Shown piece after piece: positions 44,201 to 56,781 of a stretch of 64,000 bases of DNA; within the stretch, counting starts at the first letter, position 1; each line of letters opens with the position of its first letter. A program made the translations under genes and the position numbers. A model generated the notes under the pieces. The model worked only from the letters and a program-made list of their open reading frames with translations, made no database searches and was not told the DNA's origin. This DNA is from Saussurea involucrata (Eukaryota; Streptophyta; Magnoliopsida; Asterales; Asteraceae). The DNA lies in contig CM066315.1 in NCBI GenBank assembly GCA_033807775.1, positions 9,366,501-9,430,500 of the forward strand. The letters are read 5' to 3'.

Positions 44201-46090
44201 TTTTCTCTTACTTGAATAGTCTTATTTGCCACTTGAAAAATACAATTTACATCAAAGTCAACACAAAGATTACACGCTTCATTGACTAATTCCTTCTGCG
44301 TTTCTCCATTCAACCAGCAAAGCAATAAATTATGCCCTGATTCAGAATTAAGACATTCATAAATAAGGTTGAATCAACAATTTTCAGAATCCAAATTCCA
44401 GATTTTATGGCAAAACAAATAGAATGAATGTGCCACAATATCCATAACAAGAAACAATACCATGTCAAATATTTCTCCTTCAGGAAGAAAATTCAAACAA
44501 TTGAAATTTAAAAACTTGAAATAATCTTTTCAATATAATTTAAAATTTAGAAGCATAAAAAAGGTCAAGATCAAGGATAGCTTTCGGTGTTGAACGCCTA
44601 CCTACTTTATTTGTAGGCAAACACACGCATACATACAGAAATAGAATACACGTATATATAGACACGTATATAAACAAAAAGACCTAAAACGATGAAATTT
44701 TAATTCATTTTCTATAACCTAGATCCGTATCTGGACCACATAAAACTGGATGCATTATTATTAACATGAGTCATCATCATGATACGTAATTCTACATGTT
44801 GTAGTAAAATAGCTGATTAGTGACTTGTCTTTAACCTAGAAAGAGTATCATGATCTAACTACTTTGATACTTAATTAGCAACTTCAACCAGCCAATTGAG
44901 ATATAAACCTGGGACAGTTAATTCACTGCACATCCTAATTTTACAACCAAAGTCATTGCATGATCTACGCTTAAAGGTAACAAATAGTCAAAATCCTAAA
45001 TAGGGTAGTTAAAAGCCACGGAGTCCATTTATTGCTGTATCTTTCGTAATCTGATAATGATCTGAAACAGAAAACCAGAAGCTAACGACCACTAGAATAG
45101 ACCGCAGGAAATATGCTTCAATTTCTAAAATCAAAGATCGCAATCCGTTATCCCTTGTAATAACTGCATTGACTACTTCCATCGTACATATTAATTGTAC
45201 TTCAATCATAATAACTGCATTGACTACCTGGGGATTGATATTGTACTATCAATGTATTCATCTATTCTGATTCGTAAAATTTCACGATACGCCAAATTGT
45301 TTTTTATTTCATTGTTTAATCCTGACTAAGACTAACAGCAAAGCCACATCCAAACCTAACACTAGTAGCAAGAAGACCAAATCAAATATGAACACCAAGT
45401 GATCTTTGAACAATAATTTATTAACCTAATACACAAGATGTTTCAAATATTACAAATTGACGACATTCCAAAAATAAGTTCAAATTCAATGTTTAAAGAG
45501 TTCCAAGCATAAAAGGCATATAAGAGCACCAAATCCACACATTCCAGAAGCTATGAGTGTTAGGTAACTTCAATTCCATGGCTCATAATTGGATTTACAG
45601 AAAAAAATATCCTTCAAGTTTGTGATAGATTAACTCCAAACCGGACTCTTAACCTTAAATTCAATACACTCGATAAATGCCTTCACTCCCTCACCTTCTT
45701 AGTAATCCAAATGACACCCCAAATCTTCGATGAAACCATGTTTACAAAAGTGGTAACAATGATAAACCGCTCCAAATGTTAGATGAAACTAGGGTTTTAC
45801 CGTCGATCTATGCAATTTTCAACATCAAAAATGAGCTCGCAAATCATCGATCACAATTATACGAATCGAGGATATTACAGAAACCCTAATAACTAGCGAA
45901 TGAATCAAAATTAGCAAAACAATTCTACATGCATATCGTAAAAGAAGAGTGAACAACGGACCAGAAGCGGAACTGTGTTGATTTTGAATTAGCAGCAGCA
46001 GGGCATCATCCACAACCTCCGTCAGTCGAACGATATATATTTTGTGTTTTGGCCCCTCTTTTCTCACCCAAAACCTTAAAAAATCCCCAA
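44201..46090 (-). other. 5' region of the DnaJ gene, probable leader intron
   Basis: No coding gene. Upstream of the start codon the minus strand has a possible acceptor (AACGCAG near 44299). Near 45940-46080 there is a leader-like GC-richer stretch containing ATATATATCG and GGTTGTGGATGATGCCCTGC, so a 5' UTR exon far upstream with a long leader intron is plausible. Transcript data are required to fix it. Confidence 0.4.
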
Positions 46091-47751
46091 ATTATCGTAT
46101 TAAATAAACCCTCTGCCTCCCTACTCCTTCAAAACCACCACTCCTATTTCATCTTTAACCTAACCCAAGACTCAACTTCTGATAACCCTAACCATGGTTA
46201 ATTAATATTAACTTGAACTCGATGATCCTAACCATGGTTAATATTAACTCTGGGCTCGAACTCGAATAACTTTATTTTTTGATATGGATAGTTGATCAAC
46301 CATATATAAGATTTGTGATTTATATGAAATTATATGTGTAATTCTAAGTTTTTAAAACATTTTTAAAAATAAATTAATTGAATTATTAAAAAATAAAAAA
46401 AGTGGGTTTAAAGTGTTTGGAATAACATTGGACTAGAATTCTTATTTCATTGTTCCATCTAATATATGGTTGAAAAAGAGATCAAAACATCCATCTAAAA
46501 TTTAATACACATGTGGGCATCTAATTAGGCTTAGGCCCAACAAAGGGGGCATCTATTTTTTTAGGTTTAGCTCAATGTCAAATTTTAATAGTCTTGTATC
46601 TTGAATCCAATGGGCCTATAGATTAAACCCCAACAGTCGGGCCCATGTCCATGGTCAAGACTCAAGAATGAAGGTTGTGACATACAAGTAGAGATGATCA
46701 AAAATCGGTTACGGGTCGGGTTTATATCGATCCCGGTCCTAAATAGAAATCTTGTAACCGGTCTCGGTTTTGGTCCCGACCCAAATAACCGGACTGGGTT
46801 GGGCCAAACGGTCTCTTTTAAATCGATCTTTAACTTATAAAAAAAATATTTTTGAAGAATTTTGTCAATCAAATACACTAACAAATACGTTTTTTGTTAT
46901 AATTGGGTCAATCAAATACATTAAAAAATTACTTACGTTTTGAAAAAATACATTCGACTCACTACTATGGACCTTGTCTCTTCTTGTTACCGATTATGAC
47001 ATATTCTATGCATCAATCGACTAAACGGATTTGAAGGTGGTCCGTAGTTAATATAACATCAACTCATATTGTTTCTTTTTGGAAACCGTAAATGAAATGT
47101 TGATATTTGTAGGGCTTATCAACTTCCCGCTTAACAATTATTCAGATATCTTCTTCATGTACTACAATAACGAGTAAACTGAAGCTATATTTTTAGGTTT
47201 TCTTGTGACAGACATTACTTCACCTCCTTTATCTTCATAAAAGTTAGAATTTTTGTTGATACATTACGTTTCGTTTTTTTACAACATAGCAAATGATCCG
47301 AACGTGTTGTATAGAGCAAAGTGAAAGGAAATTTGTGAAATTTAACGTGTTTTTAGATTTTGAATTTTTTTCAATCTACATCCTTATGACCTATAAAACT
47401 GGTTAATGTTGTAAAGTAATTGAAAAAATCCAAAAAAAAAACATAACGGACTTTCATAGTTTGAACGATTAAATCCCTAGAAAGTTTTTGAACGAAAAAG
47501 ATACATACATCTATAAAACGAAATGTATATTTGGAGAGGGATTAAAAGTTTAGTCGTATCCTTGGGAGCACACATACCAACACTCACATATTTCAATTAG
47601 CAAATTTTTGCATCAAAATTCTTCATGTTTTAGGCCTTATTAGAGCCTTTTCTGCTTTTCAATTCACATCAAATGGTTGCTTTCGATTCACTGATTAAAC
47701 TAAGTCAAGATTTCGGTTAAAGATGGAGATGAAGTTGTGTACAATTTTAAC
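46091..47751. other. Intergenic, no gene seen
   Basis: 46190-46262 contains a short direct duplication around CCTAACCATGGTTAAT. 46700-46815 has repeated GGTCGGG / AACCGG phrases resembling a MITE. The rest is AT-rich without recognisable features. Confidence 0.5.
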
Positions 47752-47754
47752 TAA

Positions 47755-48543
47755 GGGGCTGTTTTTACCCTGGTAAGCACTTACCAAGTCACATTATCTT
47801 ACAGAATGAATATGACAAGGAAACGGTTTGGTGCTTCCTGTACCTTATTTGGTTGCACCGAAACCAAGTGGTTTTTAAAAATGAAAGAGGTAGCTTGGAG
47901 GATCGATTTCATGAAATGCAACGACGTTGCTTCGATTGGCTCACAAGTCGATTAAAAGGTCGAAAGTTAAGCTGGTCTCAGTGGCTGATCGATCCAAAAC
48001 AGGTGCTGTAGGGAGTCAGATGCTGCTCGAGGGGATATCTGGACAAAGATGCGTCTGTCTGGTGGGGCTGACTGCAAACAGCCGCCTCCAACAGTAAGCT
48101 GTCGGGCCACAGCCGCGTCTGGGTCGAGTTTGGGAGTCGTGATCTGCTTAAATTTGGGTGTTCTGATGTCTTAGTAAATGTTCGTGTCTGTGCTTAGCTT
48201 CTGGTGGGTGTAATAGTTTGCTCCTGTTGGTTTGTCTGCTGTGGGATTGCTTGTTTTGGCATTTGGCATAAGTGCCTCTTTGTTTTTGGCTACTGTTGGG
48301 TTTTTGGTAATAAATTAAATGCCTTTCAAAAAAAAAAAAATCTTACCCTATAAGAGCTAAGAAAAGGATTGAGAGTCTTACCCGGTAAATGAGAACGAAG
48401 ACTCTTATCATGGTTAGCGCTTAGCGGGAAGATTCTTGCATACGATACCGTTTTGGTGTACTAAAATCTTACCCGATAATTAAATGATGGTGTTAATTTT
48501 ACCGGTAAACGCTTATCGGGGTAAGCATTTGGTAAACGGCCCC
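47755..48543. mobile_element. PIF/Harbinger MITE, copy 2, split by a LINE tail
   Basis: Target duplication TAA at 47752-47754 and 48544-48546; ends GGGGCTGTTTTTACC and GGTAAACGGCCCC. Without the LINE the element is about 280 bp, like copies 1 and 3. Confidence 0.8.
47822..48340 (+). mobile_element. 5'-truncated LINE with poly(A) tail
   Basis: The first part encodes the C-terminal end of a plant L1-type ORF2 (FLYLIWLHRNQVVFKNERG, then RCFDWLTSRLKGRKLSW) and stops near 48011. A 3' untranslated region follows, ending in AATAAATTAAATGCC and an A13 tail (48328-48340). It sits inside the Harbinger MITE; no clear target duplication was seen. Such 5' truncation is usual for LINE insertion by target-primed reverse transcription. 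Confidence 0.78.
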
Positions 48544-48702
48544 TAAGTCAAGATAGTGTTTTTTTTTTTTCATTTAATTTAACTTGCACATGTGTTACGA
48601 TTGGTTTACTTATTCGTTTTTGTGCTGGTTTTGACATAAAAAACTGTATTTAGTTGTTTACTTGCATTTGTTGTTAGTCTTGTACTTCTAAATGCATTTG
48701 AG

Positions 48703-49045
48703 GCTTAGAGCATCTCCAACAACTTTTTCAAAATATGGAAAATGAAGATAATTAGGATTTTGAGTTAATATTTTGCTCTCCAAAATGAAGAAAATAAGAG
48801 AGACAAGGGTTTTTTTCTCCAAATATGGAGATCACTCTAAAAATGATTACCAAGTGAAAGAACCAATAGGAAACTTTGAAAGTAAATATGTATAGAAAAA
48901 ACTAATATTTTAATGGATGAATGAAATATTTTAATGTTTTAATTAATGTTGGATTCTCCAAAATGGGAAATCTGTTAAAGATGAATGTATTATTTTTTTG
49001 AGATTTTGTTTTTTGGTTCTCCATTTTGGAGAAATTTTGGTGAAT
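48703..49045. mobile_element. MITE of the 'agagcatctccaac' type
   Basis: Left end TTAGAGCATCTCCAAC and right end TCATTGCTCTTAGG, with inner AATGGAGA/TCCATTTTGGAGA inversions. Superfamily not assigned. Confidence 0.45.
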
Positions 49046-49125
49046 CATTGCTCTTAGGTTGCATTAGCTTTAAGTCATGTAATTGCATAAAAACTGAATT
49101 TTTCTGGTTAACTTTTTGGACATTA

Positions 49126-49407
49126 ATGGACCCTTTACCAAATGCTTACTCGAGTTATTGTTTACCAAGTTGCATTACCTATCAGATGAATATGGTAAGG
49201 ACAAAAAAATCTTACCTGGTAAGAACGAGACAAGGACCAAGAGTCTTACCTGGTAAGTGAGGGCGACGGCGCTTACAACGGTTAATGCTTACCAGGTAAA
49301 TTCTTACATGATGTCGTTTTTGTGAACAAAATCTCACTCGATAAGTAAGCAATAGTGTTGAATTTTATCGGTAAACGCTTACCGCGTAAATATTTGGTAA
49401 ACGACCC
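49126..49407. mobile_element. PIF/Harbinger MITE, copy 3
   Basis: TTA target copies at 49123-49125 and 49408-49410. The ends GGACCCTTTACCAAATGCTT and GTAAATATTTGGTAAACGACCC are inverted. The internal TTACCTGGTAAG phrases match copies 1 and 2. Confidence 0.75.
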
Positions 49408-49445
49408 TTAAGCATTGGATTTGTGTCAATCTGTTGATAATTTGT

Positions 49446-49448
<3 letters not shown>

Positions 49449-49491
<43 letters not shown>

Positions 49492-49850
49492 AATGTAGAC
49501 TACAAAAGCATACAAAAAGGCCGAAGAAATCAATCCCGTGAACCGTCGTCTCTTAGTGCTCAGGTATATGGATATTAAACAAGGTTCCTGTGTTGAATAT
49601 GAAAAATGCCATTTTTTTGATTTTTCATTTATTTTTGCGATTGTAGACACATAAATAAGTATTAAGGAATTTTCTTTAATATCTATCATTTATGCAAATA
49701 AATCATCAATCAAACCCATGGTCTTTTAAACCATATCATAATCAACATCTTTCTTGAGTCCAATTTGTAGACCTAAATGGGCTTGTAGTTAATTAGTAAA
49801 TTGAATTCTAGGGGTCCATGTTCATAACTGGCTAGTTTGTTAGATATATG
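49449..49850. other. TA microsatellite and intergenic DNA
   Basis: (TA)n at 49452-49488, then AT-rich sequence to the hAT element. No gene seen. Confidence 0.55.
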
Positions 49851-50415
49851 TAGGGGTGCTCACGGGTTGGGTTGGCCGGGTTGAAGGCACTTTAACAACC
49901 CAACCTAATTATTGTGGTTTGAAAAATCTCAACCCAACCCAACCCAAACCGTTCGGGTTGGGTTGAGTTTGGTCGTGTTGAAACTTTTAGTCTTTTATTG
50001 ATCCTTTCATCATTTTTTAAATATCTAAATGTTCAACATATTACTAAATCGTCTAATAAAAGATTGTTTATAAATGTTTTGTTTATAAATGTGGCATCAA
50101 GAATCAATAACAAGATTACTAAAGTAACAAGTGACCAACAATTGTCTGTTTATAAATGTTCAATAGTAACAATATTGCTTTGACAGAAACAAAAATGACA
50201 GTAACAAGCATTCAAAATTAGATTTAAATGTTTTTATGGGTTGTCGCGGGTTGTCGGGTTGGGTCGGTTTGTTTTGGTCCTTACCCGTTATCAACCCAAT
50301 ATATGCGGGTTGGTCAAAAATAGTATCGATTATACATCGGGTTGGCTCGGTTTGAGTTTTTTTGCCTCGGGTTGAGTTGGGTTGGCCGGGTTGGTCGGAA
50401 ATTTGAGCACCCCTA
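49851..50415. mobile_element. hAT-type MITE with 8-bp target duplication
   Basis: Ends TAGGGGTGCTCACGGG and TTTGAGCACCCCTA are inverted. The target duplication GATATATG is exact (49843-49850, 50416-50423). The interior is rich in GGGTTGGGTTGG and its inverse, with no transposase. Confidence 0.88.
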
Positions 50416-50423
50416 GATATATG

Positions 50424-51727
50424 GTTGGTTAGTTAATAGTTAGGGTTGTTTCGTTGGTTTTTCATTAAATTTATGTATAGATAAAGTTGTTTATGTATAT
50501 ATGAATTTGGTTAGCATGATCCTTCCCACACATATACTTGGATGTTTAGATATGTATTATTACATATTCTAGCCCATGACCAATAATTTGAAAATGACAA
50601 ATTTAGGGTTTTTTTTGTCATATTCAAGTAAGTAATCCTGCCTTTATTTAAAGCAATATGTACTTAGCAGTTGAAGATGGGCAGTTGCTTTCATGTTTGG
50701 CCCCATCCCATTCCCATATATAAACATCAGAACTTACCCTTTTTCCATTATTACCCCCATCACAACAATTGACATCCTGTCCTTTTCTCATGTCTATTTT
50801 CGTCATTTCTTCTTTTCTTTATTATTTTTTGCCGTCTATCGTACATTGTTTCAAGTAACACGCTATTGATAGGACTAAATATCTGTAGCCAACCTAGTCG
50901 AGGTGCGTACAAGTTGATTCGGACACTCACGATTAACAAAAAATTAAAACCCGAAGCTCTATTTGTTTATACAAGGGTTTTCATTACTGGGTTGTAGTTT
51001 CTTTTTTTATGCACAAAAACATATAATATCGACAAAATGATAGTTATACTTATACAAGTTTCCAGTTGCATGATCAAACAAAACTATTTTATTAATAACA
51101 TATCAATTTCATTAAGTTTTTTAAAAGAAAATTATCTTATTTGAAAGATAAGTACATGAGAAATAACAAAATTAACGTGCTAATAATTTCAATATGGATA
51201 ATCGTCTCAACTGTTGCTCATTTTGTATGTTTTCTCCCGTTTTTGTTGTTGCTAACGTTATTATCTTTTAGTTTTTCATCGTTATGACTTATGAATAAAA
51301 CCCCTACAATAAAACATGAAGATTTTTTCTAGATGTTGAAAGAAGAAAGAATGTTTTAATAGGAACATTTTGAAAAGGGATACAAAACATGAATTAGTTG
51401 AGTGGTAATCAAACCATTAATTAGAAGCATATATATAATTGTTAATCATTTAGAAAGTGGGGTTTGGGGATCATAAAATGCTATCCAATATTATAAACAT
51501 ATCATTCTTTAAAATAAAAAAGTACTGATTTCAATTTGAAATAAAATGGGATGCTTCCTTTTGATTAAACATGTCATAAAAAAGGAGTACATGTAGTTTG
51601 GTAACAACAATTGTCAAACAACTTTCATATGTTAATGTTTTTTTGGGCCTGCAATAAATATGTAGTTTAATAAAAATATTTTATTATTTTTGCAAAATAA
51701 AAGATATATATATATATATATATATAT
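50424..51727. other. AT-rich intergenic, no gene seen
   Basis: No supported gene or RNA. Ends in a (TA)n run at 51704-51728 next to a foldback element. Confidence 0.55.
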
Positions 51728-52290
51728 AAGGTTCATTTGAGAAGTGCTAAATATATGAGAAATAGAGAAGTAATCTTGGCCATTTATTCGGTCAAGATCG
51801 GCTTTAATTGGTCAAAAGTTGCAGATTTGACTGGTCAAAAGTTGCGATTGTTCCAAAAATAGAAGGGCAGTTTCGTAACTTTTACAAAAACACGGGACGA
51901 GTTCATATATGAACATGTGTGATTCACATATGACTATCTGTTCATATGTGAACACATGTAATTCACATATGAACTTTTTTTTAACTAATTCATATATGAA
52001 TCTTTGTGATTCATATATGAATCAGTTGAACCAATTAACTGATTCATATATGAACTCTTTTTTAACTAATTCTCATATGAACATGGGTTCATATATGAAC
52101 AAATAGTTCATATGTGAATCACACATGTTCATATATGAATTTGTCTCGTGTTTTTGTAAAAGTTACGAAATTGATCTTCTATTTTTGGAACAGCCGCAAC
52201 TTTTGACCAATTAAAGCCGATCTTGACCGAATATATGACCAAGATTACTTCTCTATTTCTTATATATTTAACACTTCTCAAATGAACATA
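51728..52290. repeat. Foldback MITE with ATATATGAAC palindromes
   Basis: Inverted arms of about 170 bp (GTTCATTTGAGAAGTG ... ) flank a centre with about ten copies of near-palindromes such as GTTCATATATGAAC and GATTCATATATGAATC. (TA)n runs flank it on both sides. Confidence 0.8.
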
Positions 52291-52318
52291 ATGCTATATA
52301 TATATATATATATATATA

Positions 52319-52690
52319 GGGGTGGTATCGGGTACAAACCAACTATTTTGTACAAACTCGTACAAACCATACCTAGCTTCATGATTTTGTAAATTTGGCT
52401 TCAAGAATGTATATATATATATTTTGGCTTCATGAATATATAATTTGGCTTCATGAATATATCATTTGACATTTTTAACTAATTTTTTTACAAAAATAAG
52501 GGTATTTTAGGGTATTTTTGTAAAAAAATTAGTTAAAAATGCCAAATGATATATTCATGAAGCCAAATTATATATTCATGAAGTCAAAATATATATATAT
52601 ACATTCATGAAGCCAAATTTACAAAATCATGAAGCTATGTATGGTTTGTACGAGTTTGTACAAACTAGTTGGTTTGTATTTGATACCCAG

Positions 52691-52693
<3 letters not shown>
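52319..52693. repeat. Second foldback MITE, nearly perfect hairpin
   Basis: Arms of about 170 bp around a centre at about 52500 (AAATAAGGGTATTTTAGGG). The arms contain repeats of TTTGGCTTCATGAATATAT and end GGTACAAACCAACTA. It is embedded in TA microsatellites (left 52292-52318, right 52694-52760), consistent with a TA target. Confidence 0.85.
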
Positions 52694-52760
<67 letters not shown>

Positions 52761-52762
<2 letters not shown>

Positions 52763-54278
52763 TAAATTACATTTTTGGTCCTTGTGGTTGACATTCATTA
52801 TCAAGTTTGGTCTCTCTTACAAATTAATTACAATTTTAGTCATTGTGGTTGCCATTTTATTTCATTTTTGGTCCCTCTGACCATCTTTAATTAAAAAACT
52901 TAGTTAAATTAAGGGTGTTTTGGTCCATTCACCTTTTCATTGTCTTTTTCATTTTATTTTATTTTATTAGATCATATAGTAAATTACACTTATAGTCCCT
53001 GTGGTTTGTCTTTTTTTTTCTTTCCTAACCTTTTCTCATTTTTCACTTTGTACTCTTATTATATTAATTAATGATAATTGTAACTAACAATACATTAAAA
53101 ATATGTATTTCATTTTGTAAATTACACCATTAGAAAAATCTTGTCGATACTTTTAAAATAAGTTATGTATTGAATATTTTTTTATATTTTTATGCAATTT
53201 ATTTGATATATATCTGCAAATCCATCTACAGTAATCCCTAAAAAATTCTTTTCTATTTTAAGTTGTATTTAAAAAATTATCGTTTTCTGTTATTTATGTA
53301 AGAAAAAATCAAAATTTATCTATGTCTATTCATTAAAAAATGTATCGTTTTGAGATATCCTATTTATTTAAGTGTGGATGAAATTAAAAAAAAATCTATA
53401 ATATAGTTATTACCTTTATCAAATTATAAACTCAAGATTATTATAAGGAAAAATAAATAACCAACCAAAACCTACACATTTCTTTACTTTATTTATTTTT
53501 AGGCATTAGTAGATGAATAAAATAATTTACAAGGTGAAGTATGGTTCTTAATAAGCATGCATTTCAATTAAACAAAACAATAAGGGCTATTTGGTTTGAC
53601 ATAATATTTTTGAGATATTTGTATTTTATGTAAGGATTTAAATTGGAAATGTTTCAATTTTTAGGGTATTTGGTGCATAGTATGGAATAGAAATGAATAT
53701 GATTCTCTATATAAACTTAAGTTTGTATTTTGATCTATTTTCATTACAATAAGTTTAAGTGTATATTTTGAATTTTATTAATAAGTATATAATAAAAAAA
53801 TTATTGATACACACTTAAAAAACATGTAATTAAATGAACTATCTTAAAACGATATACTTTTTTTATTAATAGACATAGATAAATTTCGACTTTTGATCAT
53901 AGTAATTGCCATTTTTTAAAATGGAATACGTATTTTTAATGTATTGTTAGTTAAAGTTTTCATTAATTAATTAATGTAATAAAAGTATAAACTGAAAAAT
54001 GAAAAAAAAAGTAGGAAAGAAAAGAAAAGAATGACAAACCATAGGGACTATAAGTGTAATTTACTATATAATCTAATAAAACAAAAAATGAAAAAGACAA
54101 GAAATGGTGAATGGACCAAAACACCCTTAATTTAACTAAGTTTTTTAAATAAAGTTGGCCAGAGGGACCAAAAGTGAAATACAATGGCAACCACAATGAC
54201 CAAAATTGTAATTAGTTTGTAAGAGGGACCAAACTTGATAATGAGTGGCAACCACAAGGACCAAAAATGTAATTTACT
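52761..54278. mobile_element. Long-TIR Mutator-type element, non-coding
   Basis: Ends AGTAAATTACATTTTTGGTC and its inverse. Inverted similarity continues for at least 350 bp and, more weakly (ATCTATGTCTATTCATTAA and its inverse), almost to the centre. No coding gene. The end style matches the 30418 element (GAGTAAAGTTCACTTTTGGT). The target duplication is hidden by flanking TA repeats, so the superfamily is inferred from the ends. Confidence 0.65.
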
Positions 54279-54296
54279 ATATATATATATATGGTT

Positions 54297-54611
54297 GGAG
54301 GGATATCGGAACTCCGAGAGGCTAGCGTGGTTAAAGATTACAGGGGTCCCGTTGCATGGATGGACCGAGAAAGTGTTCACGGACATAGCAAACAAATGGG
54401 GTAAGACACTGGAAACATATAATTGCTTACTGGAAGATAGCGAAAACTTAGCGTGGGGAAAAGCACTGATTTGCACGTCGATTCAATCTACGATCAATGA
54501 ATTGAAGAGTGTGAAGGTGGGGTCATTCTACTATCGTATTAAGATAGAGGATGAGGAAAGTAGCTTGTTGGGTATTCTGGATAGAGATGAAGAAGAAGTG
54601 TCTACCGTAGT
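54297..54611 (+). pseudogene. LINE ORF1 (DUF4283-type) fragment
   Basis: Encodes ERLAWLKITGVPLHGW, then VFTDIANKWGKTLETY and SFYYRIKIEDE, typical of the RNA-binding ORF1 region of plant L1 LINEs. It is truncated on the left by repeats and on the right by an LTR that starts at 54612 inside the frame. About 105 residues remain of a protein of several hundred. Confidence 0.75.
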
Positions 54612-54814
54612 TGTAACACCTCGATTTTTGTATAAAGTATTAAGATGGGTTTTATTGATAAATCTATGAGTTATTTGTGATAGATTAATTTTAGAGTTTA
54701 TCCCCGGTTAAGTTTGTTAATTGTTTATGGAATTATAAGTTAAGGGGTAAGCTTTAATTTTAATTGAGAAGTTTGAGGGTAAATCTTGTCAAGTGTTGAT
54801 AGTATGAGGGGCTG
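54612..54814 (+). repeat. Outer Gypsy-type LTR, first part
   Basis: Begins TGTAACACCTCGATTTTTGT inside the LINE fragment and is interrupted at 54814 by the inner element (target GGCTG). It continues at 62967. The TGTAACACC start is common in plant Gypsy LTRs. Confidence 0.7.
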
Positions 54815-56741
54815 TGTAACACCCTAAAATTCAGGGCCAATTTAAACCTCAAAATACTCACGTTATGATCATCAAAATATCAGACTTTTATAAACCAAAG
54901 GATCATAAGTAAGTTTCTATATATACATAAAGTCATCTAACTTAAATAATCTGATCAGTCTAATTATACATCACAATAAGATCAACTAGATTATCTACGG
55001 CTTGTCCCAAAAGTCATCAAAAGAATATCCTGATCCTTCGTTATCGCCAAGTCTGACTCCCTTCAACTGTCATCTCATTTCCCAACTATTTCCCAGAGCC
55101 TGTACCTGGTAAGACAATTTAATTTTGAAACATTAGGCTTTCGCCTAGCGAGATTATCCAAATTAAATTAAAATTTAACAACTAAATATTAACAGATATA
55201 TCAAACCTGTTATCAACCATCTCACCAAACCAAGCTCTTATCAACCATTGGAATCCACCTATTCCCTTACTTATGACTAATTCATCTAGTCATCATATTA
55301 TCAACGAGAATTACTATAAATCCCACCGGACTTATAAATAACTCTAACTCCCAGAAATTACAGTTTCCAAACCTGCTTCTTTCTGAATTAGGATGTCAAA
55401 TCCTCAACAATAAAGATATCTCATCTTTCGCTTGAAATGGGAATTACAACTCCAAGTCTGCCATTCCTCATTTCATTTCCTCCCCATCTTGAATCACTGG
55501 TCTCAAATGAGATTTCCTTTTTATCGCGATCAACAACCACCAGAGACCCTCACAGATGATTCAAGATTCACTCCAACAACTAGAAATACATCATAACGGT
55601 CCCCAGCTAGTAAACGGTTCTTATTACACCGCACTTTATGCCCACTAGACCAGATGTATATTTCTAGCCAACGCCACACAATAATTGTGTATCATCACTC
55701 TTTCTATTGTATACCAAAGTTATACAATACAACATATATTCTATATCTCTATGTACAGAATATTAATTTCAACGATTATCCCTACTTTGCCATTTAGCAT
55801 CGGGGATCAACATCTCAACATTTAACTACGGCTCCGGACTCATAAATAAGTCCTTACGATTTAACATATCATGGTTTTTACATCACCAACAGAGTTATAA
55901 ACATATAACAAATAGCATATACATATCAGATTGCATGTCACATAACAGCCTCAAAATACTACTGAAAGTCAAAACTTTTCGCAAGCTACTGTAGCGAAAA
56001 CCCCCACTTTTCGCAAGCCAAAGCTGCGAGAAGTCTAGAACTCGCAACCCTCTGTTGCGAAAACCTCAGAACCCGCAACCCTCTGTTGCGAAAACCTCAC
56101 TTTTCGCAAGCCAAAGCTGCGAAAACCTCACTTTTCTCAAAACACTGTTGCGAAAACTTTACTGTTCATCGTCACTTTCACCTGTTAAGCTTATTTCGAT
56201 TTTTCTTAACCATTAAGCATTCTAAGTGATTCAAATACCAGTACAACACATCTATTAACATTCTTATTGCTTAATTTTAAAGAAAGTTGAATAACTCACC
56301 TGGGTATCTTCTGAATACAGTGTTCCTCCACACAGTGGCTTAATCGACAGCTTATTCACAATAAGGGCAAAATATTACAACTTAAATCTCTGGAGATGAA
56401 TGATAACAACACAGAAACAAGTTCTTACCATAAAATCACCAAACTGATTCTTCTTCTTTTCTTCTTTTCTTCCGATTCTATCTCTCTGTCTCGTACTCTC
56501 TCTCTCGCTATTCTCTCTGTCTTTTTAGAATATCAAAACAAAATCAGTATTATCAAATACTGATTTATTCCTAATGTGACACCTCACATAAAACATGAGT
56601 CATTAACTCATTTTTCACCTTATACCCCAAACTTTCAAATAAATACAATTCAACCCTCTAAGTAAATTTTCTCACAACTAAATTGTACCAAAATACAATT
56701 TATCTTTTATTAAATTACAATGGAAATTTCGGGATGTTACA
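54815..56741 (-). repeat. 3' LTR of the inner Gypsy-type element
   Basis: 1927 bp. Carries six hairpin units at 55976-56164, whereas the other LTR has five. A CT-rich run lies near 56455-56520. Confidence 0.92.
55976..56164 (-). repeat. Hairpin array, six units, in the 3' LTR
   Basis: Units of about 30 bp, each an inverted repeat. On the sense (minus) strand they read like TCGCAAC-AGAGG-GTTGCGA or TTCGCAGCTTTGGCTTGCGA, separated by GAGGTTT or GTGGGGGT linkers. The paired five-base cores TCGCA/TGCGA are kept in most units. The last unit on the plus strand has one C changed to T. Confidence 0.85.
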
Positions 56742-56757
56742 ATACTCCCCAACTTGA
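56742..56757 (-). other. Polypurine tract of the inner element
   Basis: The minus strand reads AAGTTGGGGAGTAT directly before the 3' LTR. Confidence 0.8.
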
Positions 56758-56781
56758 AAGGATTTCGTCCCCGAAATCAAA

